From contig CAVIKO010000008.1 in the NCBI GenBank assembly GCA_963643035.1, positions 3,848-67,847 on the forward strand: DNA of 64,000 nucleotides, read 5' to 3'. Shown here one piece after another: positions 8,211 through 17,967 of the stretch. Origin of the DNA: UMGS1696 sp963643035. GTDB lineage: Bacteria > Bacillota > Clostridia > Oscillospirales > CAG-272. The translations under genes were made by a program, and so were the position numbers. The notes beneath the pieces are model-generated. The model worked only from the letters and a program-made list of their open reading frames with translations, was not told the origin of the DNA and ran no database searches. Position 1 is the stretch's first letter. The number at the start of each line of letters is the position of its first letter.

Positions 8211-11200
8211 ATGCATGGGACTGCTCACGGGCAGAACGCGCTCTCTCTCGCAAACTACGATTTCGATGGCATGGTGAAGTATTACGAAAACGGAGAAGCA
8301 CTGCGCCGCAACCAGATTCTTCAGCAGTTTGCAAACGGAGAAACACGCGAACAGTATCGCCGGAGCGACATGACTACGGAACAGCTTGAAGCGGAAGCAG
8401 AAAAGTTAAGAAAAGAAGCCGTGGAAGATGCGCTGAAAGGCAAACGTCTGTCGAAGGATGTAGACACGGATTCAGATTCCAAAATCACACAGTCCGACAT
8501 TGAACAGCTGTGTTCCATCGGTAGAAAGAGCATTTCCGATTTCACGCACGAGGACATCCAGAAATCCGAAAAGTGGGCAAAGAAATTCTATTCCGAATTG
8601 GGTGCGAAATCCCCGTTCTTCCGTGCGTGGTTTGGAGATTGGAGAGCAAACGACACAAGCACAACAAACATTACGACTGTATCCGACATCAGCGCGTATG
8701 AAGCAATGGAATCCATGCCAACAGGCACATTCATAAACAAGGATTCTGATTGGTCTATAGTAGCAGGAACAGTAGGCAGAAATGATACAGTCAGCCATTC
8801 CGGTAGAGAGAAAATTTCTGTAAAGATGCTGTCTGAAATCCAGAAAATCATAGAAAATGCTGTTCTGCTGGATACAGAAGTTTCTGAAAAAAATTCTTCC
8901 AAAAAGCATAACGAAACGCTGTTTATGCACAAGCTGTATGCTCCTGTTGATTTTAATGGCGATTTGTATGTAGCAAAGGTGACCGTTGAAGAATACGGCA
9001 CGGGAGATTCTTCCAGACGTTTTTATAATCTCAGGGGAATAAAAATAGACCCTGTCGGCGGTGCCCCGGATGCAAGAACATCCTACGACACAATGCCAGA
9101 CACAAGGTCTACATATAGTATATCCGATTTGTACTCTCTTGTCAAGAGCAATGACAAAGATTTCAAAGAAAATCCTGCAAGCGCAGTCGTAAACAAAGAC
9201 GGTACGCCAAAAGTGATGTATCACGGGACTTCATCTTTTGGTTTTACTGTGTTCGACTACGACCATCAGAAATTTGGTTTGTTCGGAGTGGGCTCGTATT
9301 TCACAGACGACATAGATGTTGCCACTTCTTACACAGAAAAAGGAAAAGGCGACAACAAGGGCGTATACGCTGTGTATCTGAACATAAAAAATCCACTTGA
9401 CATGGATGAGAATGCCAACGTATCCGTTTGGAATCAATATGTCCCGGATGCAGAAGGGTATTTCGATAATTGCCAAACAAACGAAGATTGCTTCAAGGCA
9501 TTAAAGGAATACTGTGCAGATGAATATATGTCAAAATACGAAGCGGAAGAGTACATTCAAGATGTCATTCGCGGCATGGGTTATGATGGGATCACACACA
9601 TTGGTGGTGGGAGATTCAACAAGCAAGATGCAACCAGACATCGTGTGTATATTGCATTCGATTCAGAGCAGATTAAATCCGCAACAGACAACATCGGCAC
9701 GTTCGATGAGGGCAATCCGGATATCCGCTACAGTAAAGACATCTTCACGCAGGAAGAACGCGAGAAAATCATCTCCGAGGGTTACACAGATTACTTGAAA
9801 CGGCAGTTTGTTGTCACAGACAAATCCGGCGGATATGCGAAAGCCATCTCCATGACGGAACGCAGGAAACTGGCACAGCAGATTGCACAGCCGCTCAAGG
9901 GAGTAAACGTGCAGGATGCGCTTGCGGCAATCACGCCTGTGTTTAAAACGTTGAGGAAAGAAGCCGTGGAAGATGCGCTGAAAGGCAAACGTCTGTCGAA
10001 GGATGTAGACACGGATTCAGATTCCAAAATCACACAGTCCGACATTGAACAGCTGTGTTCCATCGGTAGAAAGAGCATTTCCGATTTCACGCACGAGGAC
10101 ATCCAGAAATCCGAAAAGTGGGCAAAGAAATTCTATTCCGAATTGGGTGCGAAATCCCCGTTCTTCCGTGCGTGGTTTGGAGATTGGAGAGCAAACGACA
10201 CAAGCACAACAAACATTACGACTGTATCCGACATCAGCGCGTATGAAGCAATGGAATCCATGCCAACAGGCACATTCATAAACAAGGATTCTGATTGGTC
10301 TATAGTAGCAGGAACAGTAGGCAGAAATGATACAGTCAGCCATTCCGGTAGAGAGAAAATTTCTGTAAAGATGCTGTCTGAAATCCAGAAAATCATAGAA
10401 AATGCTGTTCTGCTGGATACAGAAGTTTCTGAAAAAAATTCTTCCAAAAAGCATAACGAAACGCTGTTTATGCACAAGCTGTATGCTCCTGTTGATTTTA
10501 ATGGCGATTTGTATGTAGCAAAGGTGACCGTTGAAGAATACGGCACGGGAGATTCTTCCAGACGTTTTTATAATCTCAGGGGAATAAAAATAGACCCTGT
10601 CGGCGGTGCCCCGGATGCAAGAACATCCTACGACACAATGCCAGACACAAGGTCTACATATAGTATATCCGATTTGTACTCTCTTGTCAAGAGCAATGAC
10701 AAAGATTTCAAAGAAAATCCTGCAAGCGCAGTCGTAAACAAAGACGGTACGCCAAAAGTGATGTATCACGGGACTTCATCTTTTGGTTTTACTGTGTTCG
10801 ACTACGACCATCAGAAATTTGGTTTGTTCGGAGTGGGCTCGTATTTCACAGACGACATAGATGTTGCCACTTCTTACACAGAAAAAGGAAAAGGCGACAA
10901 CAAGGGCGTATACGCTGTGTATCTGAACATAAAAAATCCACTTGACATGGATGAGAATGCCAACGTATCCGTTTGGAATCAATATGTCCCGGATGCAGAA
11001 GGGTATTTCGATAATTGCCAAACAAACGAAGATTGCTTCAAGGCATTAAAGGAATACTGTGCAGATGAATATATGTCAAAATACGAAGCGGAAGAGTACA
11101 TTCAAGATGTCATTCGCGGCATGGGTTATGATGGGATCACACACATTGGTGGTGGGAGATTCAACAAGCAAGATGCAACCAGACATCGTGTGTATATTGC

Positions 11201-11435
11201 ATTCGATTCAGAGCAGATTAAATCCGCAACAGACAACATCGGCACGTTCGATGAGGGCAATCCGGATATCCGCTACAGTAAAGACATCTTCACGCAGGAA
11301 GAACGCGAGAAAATCATCTCCGAGGGTTACACAGATTACTTGAAACGGCTTGGTTGGAGGAAAATATTCGTTTTGACATACAAAGGCAAGGACAGCTGTT
11401 CACCGTCCTTGCCTTTGTATGCTTTTGGAGCTTAG
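8211..11435 (+). CDS. Fragment of a phage-type polyvalent protein with two identical ADP-ribosyltransferase-like modules
   Basis: The 1,074-residue frame holds two copies of a 464-residue module at about residues 68-531 and 583-1046. Each copy has a segment resembling large polyvalent protein domains (FFRAWFGDW, then a beta-rich LPD3-like part) and an ART-PolyVal-like domain (VMYHGTSSFG, GVGSYFTDD, FDSEQIKSA; the H, Y and E/Q positions expected of this class). Each ends with NPDIRYSKD, a linker seen in such proteins. There is no good ribosome site before ATG 8211. The sequence before it (8077-8210) is open in the frame of the preceding gene and looks like other phage debris. No capsid, terminase or integrase gene is near, so this is a stranded remnant. 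Expression is doubtful. Confidence 0.6.
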   Translation: MHGTAHGQNALSLANYDFDGMVKYYENGEALRRNQILQQFANGETREQYRRSDMTTEQLEAEAEKLRKEAVEDALKGKRLSKDVDTDSDSKITQSDIEQLCSIGRKSISDFTHEDIQKSEKWAKKFYSELGAKSPFFRAWFGDWRANDTSTTNITTVSDISAYEAMESMPTGTFINKDSDWSIVAGTVGRNDTVSHSGREKISVKMLSEIQKIIENAVLLDTEVSEKNSSKKHNETLFMHKLYAPVDFNGDLYVAKVTVEEYGTGDSSRRFYNLRGIKIDPVGGAPDARTSYDTMPDTRSTYSISDLYSLVKSNDKDFKENPASAVVNKDGTPKVMYHGTSSFGFTVFDYDHQKFGLFGVGSYFTDDIDVATSYTEKGKGDNKGVYAVYLNIKNPLDMDENANVSVWNQYVPDAEGYFDNCQTNEDCFKALKEYCADEYMSKYEAEEYIQDVIRGMGYDGITHIGGGRFNKQDATRHRVYIAFDSEQIKSATDNIGTFDEGNPDIRYSKDIFTQEEREKIISEGYTDYLKRQFVVTDKSGGYAKAISMTERRKLAQQIAQPLKGVNVQDALAAITPVFKTLRKEAVEDALKGKRLSKDVDTDSDSKITQSDIEQLCSIGRKSISDFTHEDIQKSEKWAKKFYSELGAKSPFFRAWFGDWRANDTSTTNITTVSDISAYEAMESMPTGTFINKDSDWSIVAGTVGRNDTVSHSGREKISVKMLSEIQKIIENAVLLDTEVSEKNSSKKHNETLFMHKLYAPVDFNGDLYVAKVTVEEYGTGDSSRRFYNLRGIKIDPVGGAPDARTSYDTMPDTRSTYSISDLYSLVKSNDKDFKENPASAVVNKDGTPKVMYHGTSSFGFTVFDYDHQKFGLFGVGSYFTDDIDVATSYTEKGKGDNKGVYAVYLNIKNPLDMDENANVSVWNQYVPDAEGYFDNCQTNEDCFKALKEYCADEYMSKYEAEEYIQDVIRGMGYDGITHIGGGRFNKQDATRHRVYIAFDSEQIKSATDNIGTFDEGNPDIRYSKDIFTQEEREKIISEGYTDYLKRLGWRKIFVLTYKGKDSCSPSLPLYAFGA
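8412..9804. repeat. First copy of an exact 1,393-base direct repeat
   Basis: This copy recurs at 9957-11349, offset by 1,545 bases with a 152-base spacer between the copies. Every stretch I compared, in all frames, is identical. The left boundary lies at the run AAAGAAGCC and the right boundary at TTGAAACGGC. Confidence 0.9.
9957..11349. repeat. Second copy of the 1,393-base direct repeat
   Basis: It is identical to 8412-9804. The copy stops at 11349, where unrelated sequence leading to a hairpin begins, whereas the first copy continues into the 152-base spacer. This fits a tandem duplication with a truncated second unit, or an assembly artefact. Confidence 0.9.
11377..11421. terminator. 17-base-pair perfect hairpin, probable terminator
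   Basis: Arms 11377-11393 and 11405-11421 pair perfectly around an 11-base loop, followed by CTTTT. A second small hairpin (arms 11451-11457 and 11464-11470) lies just before the stop of the minus-strand lipoprotein gene. Together they separate the convergent genes. Confidence 0.6.
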
Positions 11436-11482
11436 ATGCATGAGTGGCTTCCTACGACAAGTTTCGTAGGGAGCATTGCTGA

Positions 11483-12991
11483 TCAGTTGCCGGAGAGATC
11501 CAGCTCTTTGTATTTTTCGATGATGGTTGTGAGCTTTTTCTCCAGATTCTTGCCGTTCTTTTCCCAGTATGAGGTGAACGTACCTTCCGATTTGGAACCG
11601 TAAACGGCATTCGTGAAGATAGAGCCGGTACCGATTGCCTTGTCTGCCATCATGATAAACGGGGATTTGATGTTGTCATGGATGATGTCGATCATATCCG
11701 CGTCGATGGCGGCGTCTGCGTATTTGACCTTCAGGGCAGTATCGTACCATGCCGGCGTGACTTTCCGATAGGCTTCCGCACACAGTGCTTCAATGGAGGC
11801 GTATACCGCGTCGAGCTTATCGGCCGGTGCGGATACGGGAACACCTACGCCGCAGCCATTTGCTTCGGCGGCACCGGAATAATAGGAGAAAGATTCCTCC
11901 AGCTTCGGATAGGGAAGTATGCCATATTCAAAATCCGCCTGGCGCAAATTGCTGGAGTTGGAGAACATACCCGGATAGAAGAGGGAAAGCCCACTGATGA
12001 AGGATGTGGAAGGATCGCCGCCCGCCGACATGTTTTCGGTGTATAGGAGTTTGTAGAGCGTATCCGCCCACTTGATCGATTCTTCATTATATATATCGAG
12101 TACCGGGAAACCGTCCTCGTCACGGGTGATATAGTCCAGTCCTGTGGACATGGACAGATAGTTCGGGATCCCCCACTGCGGGTATCGGAAGCCCAGCAGA
12201 TCGCTGTCGTCAAAGGCACCGTCCCCGTTTACATCGGTAGCGACATCGCGGCAGTACTGCATGAATACATCATACGTCCATTTGCCTTCCAGTACGGTGT
12301 CATACAATGTTTGCGTGTCGCCGAAATGGTCGATGAAAATCGGCTTGTTGAAATACATCGCAGATGCACCGAGCATTGTAGTCAGGCAAATATCTCCGGC
12401 GAGGAAATACCGCTTGTTGTTGTCAAGGTTGCTTTGCTCCATCAACGCGTTGTACCACCAGGGCTGACTCAGATCGATGTACGGCTTGTTCGCAAGATTG
12501 TAGTAGAAGCCCTGAATGGACTGTTCGAACAGACGGGAGTTTTCCTCCACAATCAGATCATAATCGGAAGCTCCCGCAAGCAGTGCCGTTTTGACCGCGT
12601 TCGGAAAAGCTTCCCAATCGTCCGCGCCGATGATCCAGTTGAATTTCACGCCGAGCCGTTCCTCAACCGCAATGTTCCGGTTGACCATGGCATCCAGCAC
12701 TACATCCCCGGTTAGCTCTCCACCTCCGGTCGTATCGTACAGCACGGAATTTTCAATGCCGAAACCGTACACATTGATGGTCACATCGTCAAAGTGCAGA
12801 TCCTCCGGCAGGGAATCCTTGGTGTTTGCGCGGGTGGTTTCTGTTTCCGCGGGGGGTGAATCCACCGGTGCAGTGTCCTCCGTGTGGCTTTCTGTTTCCG
12901 ATGTGCCGCTGCTGCATCCGGTTAGAACAGGAAGGGTGACAAGCATACAGAGAATCAGGCTGACAAGTCTTTTGGATAAATCGTATCTCAT
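11483..12991 (-). CDS. Family-1 extracellular solute-binding lipoprotein
   Basis: The 502-residue precursor has a signal peptide with lipobox VLTGC (lipidated C26), a Ser/Thr/Glu-rich linker and a full-size carbohydrate-binding body. ATG 12991 follows an AAGGAG site at 10 bases. A possible promoter on the minus strand has its -10 (TATACT) at 13090-13095 and its -35 (CTGACT) at 13113-13118. It is divergent from the DUF5107 gene, and no permease or ATPase lies nearby. It probably captures an oligosaccharide whose breakdown involves the divergent DUF5107 and glycosidase genes; that link is inference. Confidence 0.88.
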   Translation of the reverse strand: MRYDLSKRLVSLILCMLVTLPVLTGCSSGTSETESHTEDTAPVDSPPAETETTRANTKDSLPEDLHFDDVTINVYGFGIENSVLYDTTGGGELTGDVVLDAMVNRNIAVEERLGVKFNWIIGADDWEAFPNAVKTALLAGASDYDLIVEENSRLFEQSIQGFYYNLANKPYIDLSQPWWYNALMEQSNLDNNKRYFLAGDICLTTMLGASAMYFNKPIFIDHFGDTQTLYDTVLEGKWTYDVFMQYCRDVATDVNGDGAFDDSDLLGFRYPQWGIPNYLSMSTGLDYITRDEDGFPVLDIYNEESIKWADTLYKLLYTENMSAGGDPSTSFISGLSLFYPGMFSNSSNLRQADFEYGILPYPKLEESFSYYSGAAEANGCGVGVPVSAPADKLDAVYASIEALCAEAYRKVTPAWYDTALKVKYADAAIDADMIDIIHDNIKSPFIMMADKAIGTGSIFTNAVYGSKSEGTFTSYWEKNGKNLEKKLTTIIEKYKELDLSGN

Positions 12992-13194
12992 GAAAAATGC
13001 GCTCCTTTCCGGTATAAATGATATTCAGTATAAACCCGTAATACTCGCGATTTGAAGCCGTGACATTTGCAATAGTATATTCCATTTACAGTATATCCGA
13101 TACGTTGGAAAAAGTCAGGTTGGATTTGTGAAAAAAATATGTAAAATTTGTAAATCAAAGTGGGACAATAATTTTTTAGGCGCTCGTTTTGCTC

Positions 13195-13224
13195 TTGACA
13201 AGGATACGGCTTTCATGCTATAAT
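13195..13224 (+). promoter_or_regulatory. Promoter of the DUF5107-glycosidase unit
   Basis: TTGACA at 13195-13200, an 18-base spacer, and an extended -10 TGC-TATAAT ending at 13224. It lies 47 bases before the start codon at 13271. Confidence 0.8.
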
Positions 13225-13270
13225 ACCCAAAAAATGAGCTGTGCAGTGGGCGCAGATTTGGGAGGCATTT

Positions 13271-15265
13271 ATGACACTGACATTCAAAAAAAAGGCATTC
13301 GACGCGGCATGGATGGGAAAAGCGAACGTGATCCCGGCGATTCAGCCGTACTATAAGGGAAAAGGGGAGCCAACGGTGACAGTTGCGGACGGGTTCCGGC
13401 AGGAGGAGGGCGAGTGGGTCTATCGCGGCAAAATCCACACAATCCTGCCGTATACCGCACTCGATGAATACGACCGGAATATCAAAAAACGCGACATGGA
13501 TGTGGCGATCCTCGAAAACGAATATCTCCGCGCGACTTTTATGCTCGATTTGGGCGGACGGCTCTGGTCCCTTTATTCCAAAACGGAAAACCGGGAACTG
13601 CTTTATGAGAATCCCGTGTATCAGCCTGCCAATCTCGCGCTGCGCAATGCATGGTTTTCCGGCGGCGTTGAGTGGAATATCGGCATCATCGGGCATCATC
13701 CGTATACGTGCAGTCCGATGTTCGCTGCCGAAAGCCAAAACGAAAAAGGCGAACCGGTTCTTGTGATGTACGAATACGAGCGGAAACGCGGCGTGGCGTA
13801 CAGCATTAAGGCAACGCTTGCACGGGATGTACTGCTCATTCACGTGGACATCCAGAACCGGAAGGATACGCCGACATGGATGTACTGGTGGAGCAATATC
13901 GCCGTGGACGAAACGGAAGGCAGCCGCGTACTCGTTCCGGCAAGACAATCGTATACCTTTAACCGACGTGACGATGGTGTGACTGTGGTTGACGCAGAGA
14001 ACACTCCGTTCATCGACGGCTGGGATTCAAGCTATCCGGCGACCCATACACGTGCGCGCGATTTCTTCTATCGGATCGATCCCGCACAGCCGAAATGGGA
14101 AGCGAATGTGGACAAAAACGGCCGCGGTATGGTACAGTTTTCCACGCCGGAGCTGGTCGGCAGAAAGCTCTTCGTGTGGGGTGCGGCAAGTCAGGGCGGC
14201 AAAAACTGGAACCGTTGGCTTTCCCACGGCGATACGCGGTATACGGAGATCCAGGCGGGACTCCTCCGCAGTCAGATGGAGCAGTGCCGGATGCCGGCGC
14301 ACAGCGCGTATCACTGGACGGAGGGATATACCGCCTGCTCTGGCGATCCTGCGATCCTCCACGGTGCGGATTACGATGCGGCGAACCGTCTGGTGGAGGA
14401 TTCGCTCCGGGACAAATATCCGCTTTTGACTGAAGGCTATTTCAACCTGGTCAGCGAAGCCAAGCTGAAGCATTTCGGCTCCGGCTGGGGTGCGTTGGAG
14501 GAAGAACTGCGCGGCGAACGACTGAGCGACGATCCAACTGTGGTATTCCCGGCAACCTCTGTACAGGAGGAGGGTGATATCGCCATGCTTCTTGCCACCG
14601 GTCATCTCCCGGCACACGATCCGGAGGATTACAATATTTCCTACGTTTCCGGCGAGGGATACATTCGTCTCCTGGAGGAAAGCGGCGACCGCGACTGGTA
14701 CACAATGCTGCTGCTCGGCTGCGCGTATTATGAGGCAGAGCGGTACAACGAGGCGAAAGCGGCATTCCATGCCTCCGTGGACGCGAAAGAGAATTTCATC
14801 GCCTGCCGTTGTCTCGCATGGATGTGTGTCGCGGATGATAATGAGGAAGAGGGCAGAACGTGGATGCGCCGTTCCGAGAGGCTTGGTAGAAAATACCCGC
14901 GCAGTCTCATTGATGTGGTGAAGTATTTCAAGCGGTACGGAACGGACGAGGAGGTCTGTGAGATCATCGAAAACGCCACGGACGAAGCGCGCGCACAGGG
15001 AAGAATTCGCATGTACTACGCTGACAGCCTTACCCAGCTTGGTAGATTGGACGAGGCGCGGGAGATCGTGACGGAAAACCTGATCGTTCCGGATATGCAG
15101 GAGGGCGAGAACACGACGTTCAAGCTCTGGTGCGATCTCTATGCCCGGATCATCGCGCGAGACGAAAACCGCCCGCTGGACGAGATCAAAATAAAAGAAG
15201 TACTTGAAAAGTATCCGATTCCCGCAGGAATCGACTTCCGGATGGGCGAGTACGATGTACATTGA
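13271..15265 (+). CDS. DUF5107 domain protein with C-terminal TPR-like repeats
   Basis: The 664-residue protein has an N-terminal DUF5107-type beta-sandwich (about residues 40-330, including GGRLWSLYSKTENRELL and WWSNIAVDE) that resembles galactose mutarotase-like or aldose epimerase folds. Helical TPR-like repeats fill the C-terminal half. ATG 13271 is preferred over a GTG at 13241 because GGGAGG lies just before it. There is no signal peptide, so it is cytoplasmic. The downstream broken glycosidase begins 13 bases later, so the two form one unit. Proteins of this family occur in glycan-use loci; the exact activity is not established. Confidence 0.8.
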   Translation: MTLTFKKKAFDAAWMGKANVIPAIQPYYKGKGEPTVTVADGFRQEEGEWVYRGKIHTILPYTALDEYDRNIKKRDMDVAILENEYLRATFMLDLGGRLWSLYSKTENRELLYENPVYQPANLALRNAWFSGGVEWNIGIIGHHPYTCSPMFAAESQNEKGEPVLVMYEYERKRGVAYSIKATLARDVLLIHVDIQNRKDTPTWMYWWSNIAVDETEGSRVLVPARQSYTFNRRDDGVTVVDAENTPFIDGWDSSYPATHTRARDFFYRIDPAQPKWEANVDKNGRGMVQFSTPELVGRKLFVWGAASQGGKNWNRWLSHGDTRYTEIQAGLLRSQMEQCRMPAHSAYHWTEGYTACSGDPAILHGADYDAANRLVEDSLRDKYPLLTEGYFNLVSEAKLKHFGSGWGALEEELRGERLSDDPTVVFPATSVQEEGDIAMLLATGHLPAHDPEDYNISYVSGEGYIRLLEESGDRDWYTMLLLGCAYYEAERYNEAKAAFHASVDAKENFIACRCLAWMCVADDNEEEGRTWMRRSERLGRKYPRSLIDVVKYFKRYGTDEEVCEIIENATDEARAQGRIRMYYADSLTQLGRLDEAREIVTENLIVPDMQEGENTTFKLWCDLYARIIARDENRPLDEIKIKEVLEKYPIPAGIDFRMGEYDVH

Positions 15266-15277
15266 CGGGGATGCCAC

Positions 15278-16396
15278 ATGAACGGGCAATGGACAAAAGA
15301 AGCGGCGTGGGACTGGTACAACAAACGTCCCTGGATCCGCAGCTGCAATTTTATGGCAAGCGACTGCGCGAATCGAATCGACTAGTGGCAGAAATTTGGC
15401 TTTGAAGAACGTTTTGATACGACGAAACGCGAAATAGAGCTTGCCGCCTCGATCGGATTCAATTCTTTCCGGCTGATTCTCGAATTTGATGTCTGGCAGA
15501 AGGAGCATGACGGCTTCATGAAGCGGTTGGATCGGTATCTCGCCTGCATGTACGAGCATGGCATCACGGCGATGCTGGTACTCGCAAACGACTGTTCCGT
15601 TCCGAAGTCTCTTTATAAAGCTCCGGTCATGGAACCGCAGAACTACGATATTGGGTATCATGGCGGGCGGGAAGCCTCTCCGCACCGTGCCTACGACGGA
15701 TACGATGAGCGGTGGCATATTTTGGACGATCCAGACACCGCGCTGCAATATCAGGCGTTTGTCCGGGAGATCATCACGGCCTATGCGCACGATCCGCGCA
15801 TCCTCGTTTGGAACATTTTCAACGAACCGGGCAACGGACGCGGTGTGAAATGCGTACCGCATATGGAAAAATTCTTTGAGATCGCCTGGACAATCGCACC
15901 GGATCAACCGCTGTGCGCCGATGTCTGGAGCGGAATGGCGGACGGTCGCGCAAGAAGCGAGGCGGAGCAGCGCGCGCTGGAACTCTCAGATGTGATCAGC
16001 TTCCACAACTATGGAAATTACGAAACGAATATTGATCTTATCGAGCAGTTGCGTACCGTCGATCGTCCCCTGTTCGACACCGAATGGCTTCACAGAATCT
16101 TCCACAACAATGTTGAGGAAATGTATCCGCTTTTGTATCTTGAAAAGATCGCAAGCTACAACTGGGGTTTTGTCGCCGGAAAATACCAAACCTATGAACC
16201 ATGGGAGGGGATTTGGGCGACGATTGAGAATGGCGGCGGTAAGGATTACGACATGACAAAGTGGCAGCACGATCTGTTCCGTCCGAGCCTGCGCCCGTAT
16301 GATCCCAAAGAGATTGCGCTGATCCGCCGTTACAATGAAAAAGCCGACCGGAGATTCCAGGCGGGACTGGATGAAAAAAGGTTCGAAAGGCATTGA
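15278..16396 (+). pseudogene. Glycoside hydrolase (GH5/cellulase-like TIM barrel) interrupted by an amber codon
   Basis: Reading from ATG 15278 gives a 372-codon frame that matches a TIM-barrel glycosidase from end to end, except for TAG at 15383-15385 (codon 36). The context is CANRID-stop-WQKFGFEERF, where relatives as I remember them have Gln, so a single CAG to TAG change is the likely lesion. The acid/base Glu is visible in NIFNEPGN (about residue 183) and the nucleophile Glu in FDTEWLHR (about residue 269). The remaining open part could restart only at ATG 15518 and would lack the first barrel strands. TAG ends other genes in this window normally, so recoding is unlikely. It follows the DUF5107 gene by 13 bases. 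Confidence 0.75.
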
Positions 16397-16424
16397 ACGC
16401 GGATCCATACACAGATAAAAAACT

Positions 16425-16463
16425 GCGCGGCAGACCTCATTTTGAAGTCCGCCGCGCGTTTTT
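16425..16463 (+). terminator. Rho-independent terminator after the glycosidase
   Basis: An 11-base-pair GC-rich stem (16425-16435 with 16447-16457, one mismatch) is followed by five T. The rest of the 243-base gap before serS shows nothing else I can support. Confidence 0.8.
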
Positions 16464-16639
16464 GCCTGAATACTACCAAACGCAGAATAATTGTTCGGCA
16501 TACGCAAAAAAGAAAAACGCCGCAGCAGAAAGGCTTTTGTGGCAGTAAATATAACGCCAAGCATTTGTAGGCAGCGTTTTTAACGGAAAAAAAGGGGGGC
16601 GGAACATTTCCACCCCTCCTTTTGTGCAATTTTGGTATA

Positions 16640-17926
16640 TTACTTCTTCGGGATAAGCACCGTTTTGCCGCCCATGTACGGTTGGAGCGCGACCGGGATC
16701 TTCACAGAGCCGTCCGCTTGCAAATTGTTCTCAAGGAACGCGATGAGCATACGCGGCGGTGCGACAACGGTATTGTTCAGTGTGTGCGCAAGATATTTCT
16801 TCTTTCCGGCAGCAACGCGGATCTTCAGTCTGCGTGCCTGAGCGTCGCCGAGATTGGAGCAGCTGCCGACCTCGAAATACTTCTTCTGCCGCGGAGACCA
16901 TGCCTCCACATCGCACGACTTCACCTTCAGGTCGGCAAGGTCGCCAGAGCAGCATTCCAGCGTACGTACCGGAATATCGAGAGAACGGAACAGATCGACG
17001 GTGTTCTGCCACAGCCGGTCGTACCACATTTTGCTCTCCTCCGGTTTGCAGACGACGATCATTTCCTGCTTCTCAAACTGGTGGATCCGGTATACGCCGC
17101 GTTCTTCGATGCCGTGCGCACCCTTTTCCTTACGGAAGCACGGGGAATAGCTCGTCAGCGTGTACGGGAGATTTTCCTCCGGGATGATCTGGTCGATGAA
17201 CTTGCCGATCATGGAGTGTTCGCTCGTGCCGATCAGGTAGAGATCCTCGCCCTCGATCTTGTACATCATCGCTTCCATTTCGGAAAAGCTCATGACGCCG
17301 GTCACCACGTCGGAACGGATCATGAACGGCGGGACGCAGTAGGTGAAGCCGCGATCGATCATAAAATCGCGAGCATAACTGAGGACAGCGGAATGGAGTC
17401 TGGCGATGTCGCCCATTAGATAGTAGAAGCCGTTCCCTGCGACGCGGCGCGCACTGTCGAGATCGATGCCGTCAAAGCGCTCCATGATGTCGGTGTGATA
17501 AGGAATCTCGAAATCGGGCACGACAGGCTCGCCGAACCGTTCGATCTCCACGTTCTCACTGTCATCCTTACCGATCGGTACAGACGGGTCGATGATGTTC
17601 GGAATGACCATCATGATCTTCTTGATTTTCTCCGCAAGCTCGACTTCCTTTTCCTCATCGGCGGCAAGCTGTTCGGATTGCCGTGTGACTTCTTCCTTGA
17701 GAGCCTCTGCCTCGTCCTTCTTACCCTGTCCCATGAGCGCGCCGATCTGCTTCGACAGCTTGTTCCGGTTGCCGCGCAGCTCGTCCGCCTCCGCCACAAT
17801 CCGACGGTTCTCCGCATCCAGCGCGATCACCTCATCGACCAGCGGCAGCTTTGCGTCCTGAAATTTGTTTTTGATGTTCTGCTTGACCACATCCGGGTTC
17901 TCACGCAGAAATTTGAGATCCAACAT
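16640..17926 (-). CDS. serS: Seryl-tRNA synthetase
   Basis: The 428-residue class II synthetase charges tRNA-Ser with serine. It shows the N-terminal MLDLKFLRENPD start, the long antiparallel coiled-coil arm (about residues 30-100, rich in Lys/Glu), and the class II core ending with SPRQKKYFEVGSCSNLGD and the late PYMGGK. Length matches the family. ATG 17926 follows AAGGAG at six bases. A T-box leader and its promoter lie upstream on the same strand, so the gene is switched on when tRNA-Ser is uncharged. Confidence 0.97.
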   Translation of the reverse strand: MLDLKFLRENPDVVKQNIKNKFQDAKLPLVDEVIALDAENRRIVAEADELRGNRNKLSKQIGALMGQGKKDEAEALKEEVTRQSEQLAADEEKEVELAEKIKKIMMVIPNIIDPSVPIGKDDSENVEIERFGEPVVPDFEIPYHTDIMERFDGIDLDSARRVAGNGFYYLMGDIARLHSAVLSYARDFMIDRGFTYCVPPFMIRSDVVTGVMSFSEMEAMMYKIEGEDLYLIGTSEHSMIGKFIDQIIPEENLPYTLTSYSPCFRKEKGAHGIEERGVYRIHQFEKQEMIVVCKPEESKMWYDRLWQNTVDLFRSLDIPVRTLECCSGDLADLKVKSCDVEAWSPRQKKYFEVGSCSNLGDAQARRLKIRVAAGKKKYLAHTLNNTVVAPPRMLIAFLENNLQADGSVKIPVALQPYMGGKTVLIPKK

Positions 17927-17967
17927 AGCCTACTCCTTATTATAAATGAAATTTTTCTCCGGGAATG

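Noticed and set aside
15383..15385. TAG reassignment or suppression as the reason for the amber codon in the glycosidase
   Set aside because: TAG ends the OppD-type gene (31672-31674) and the IS orfB (62214-62216) at normal family lengths, so TAG works as a stop here.
14027..15907. Long open frame (626 codons) on the minus strand opposite the DUF5107 and glycosidase genes
   Set aside because: It has no ribosome site, its translation is Arg/His-rich without family motifs, and it mirrors a GC-rich coding strand.
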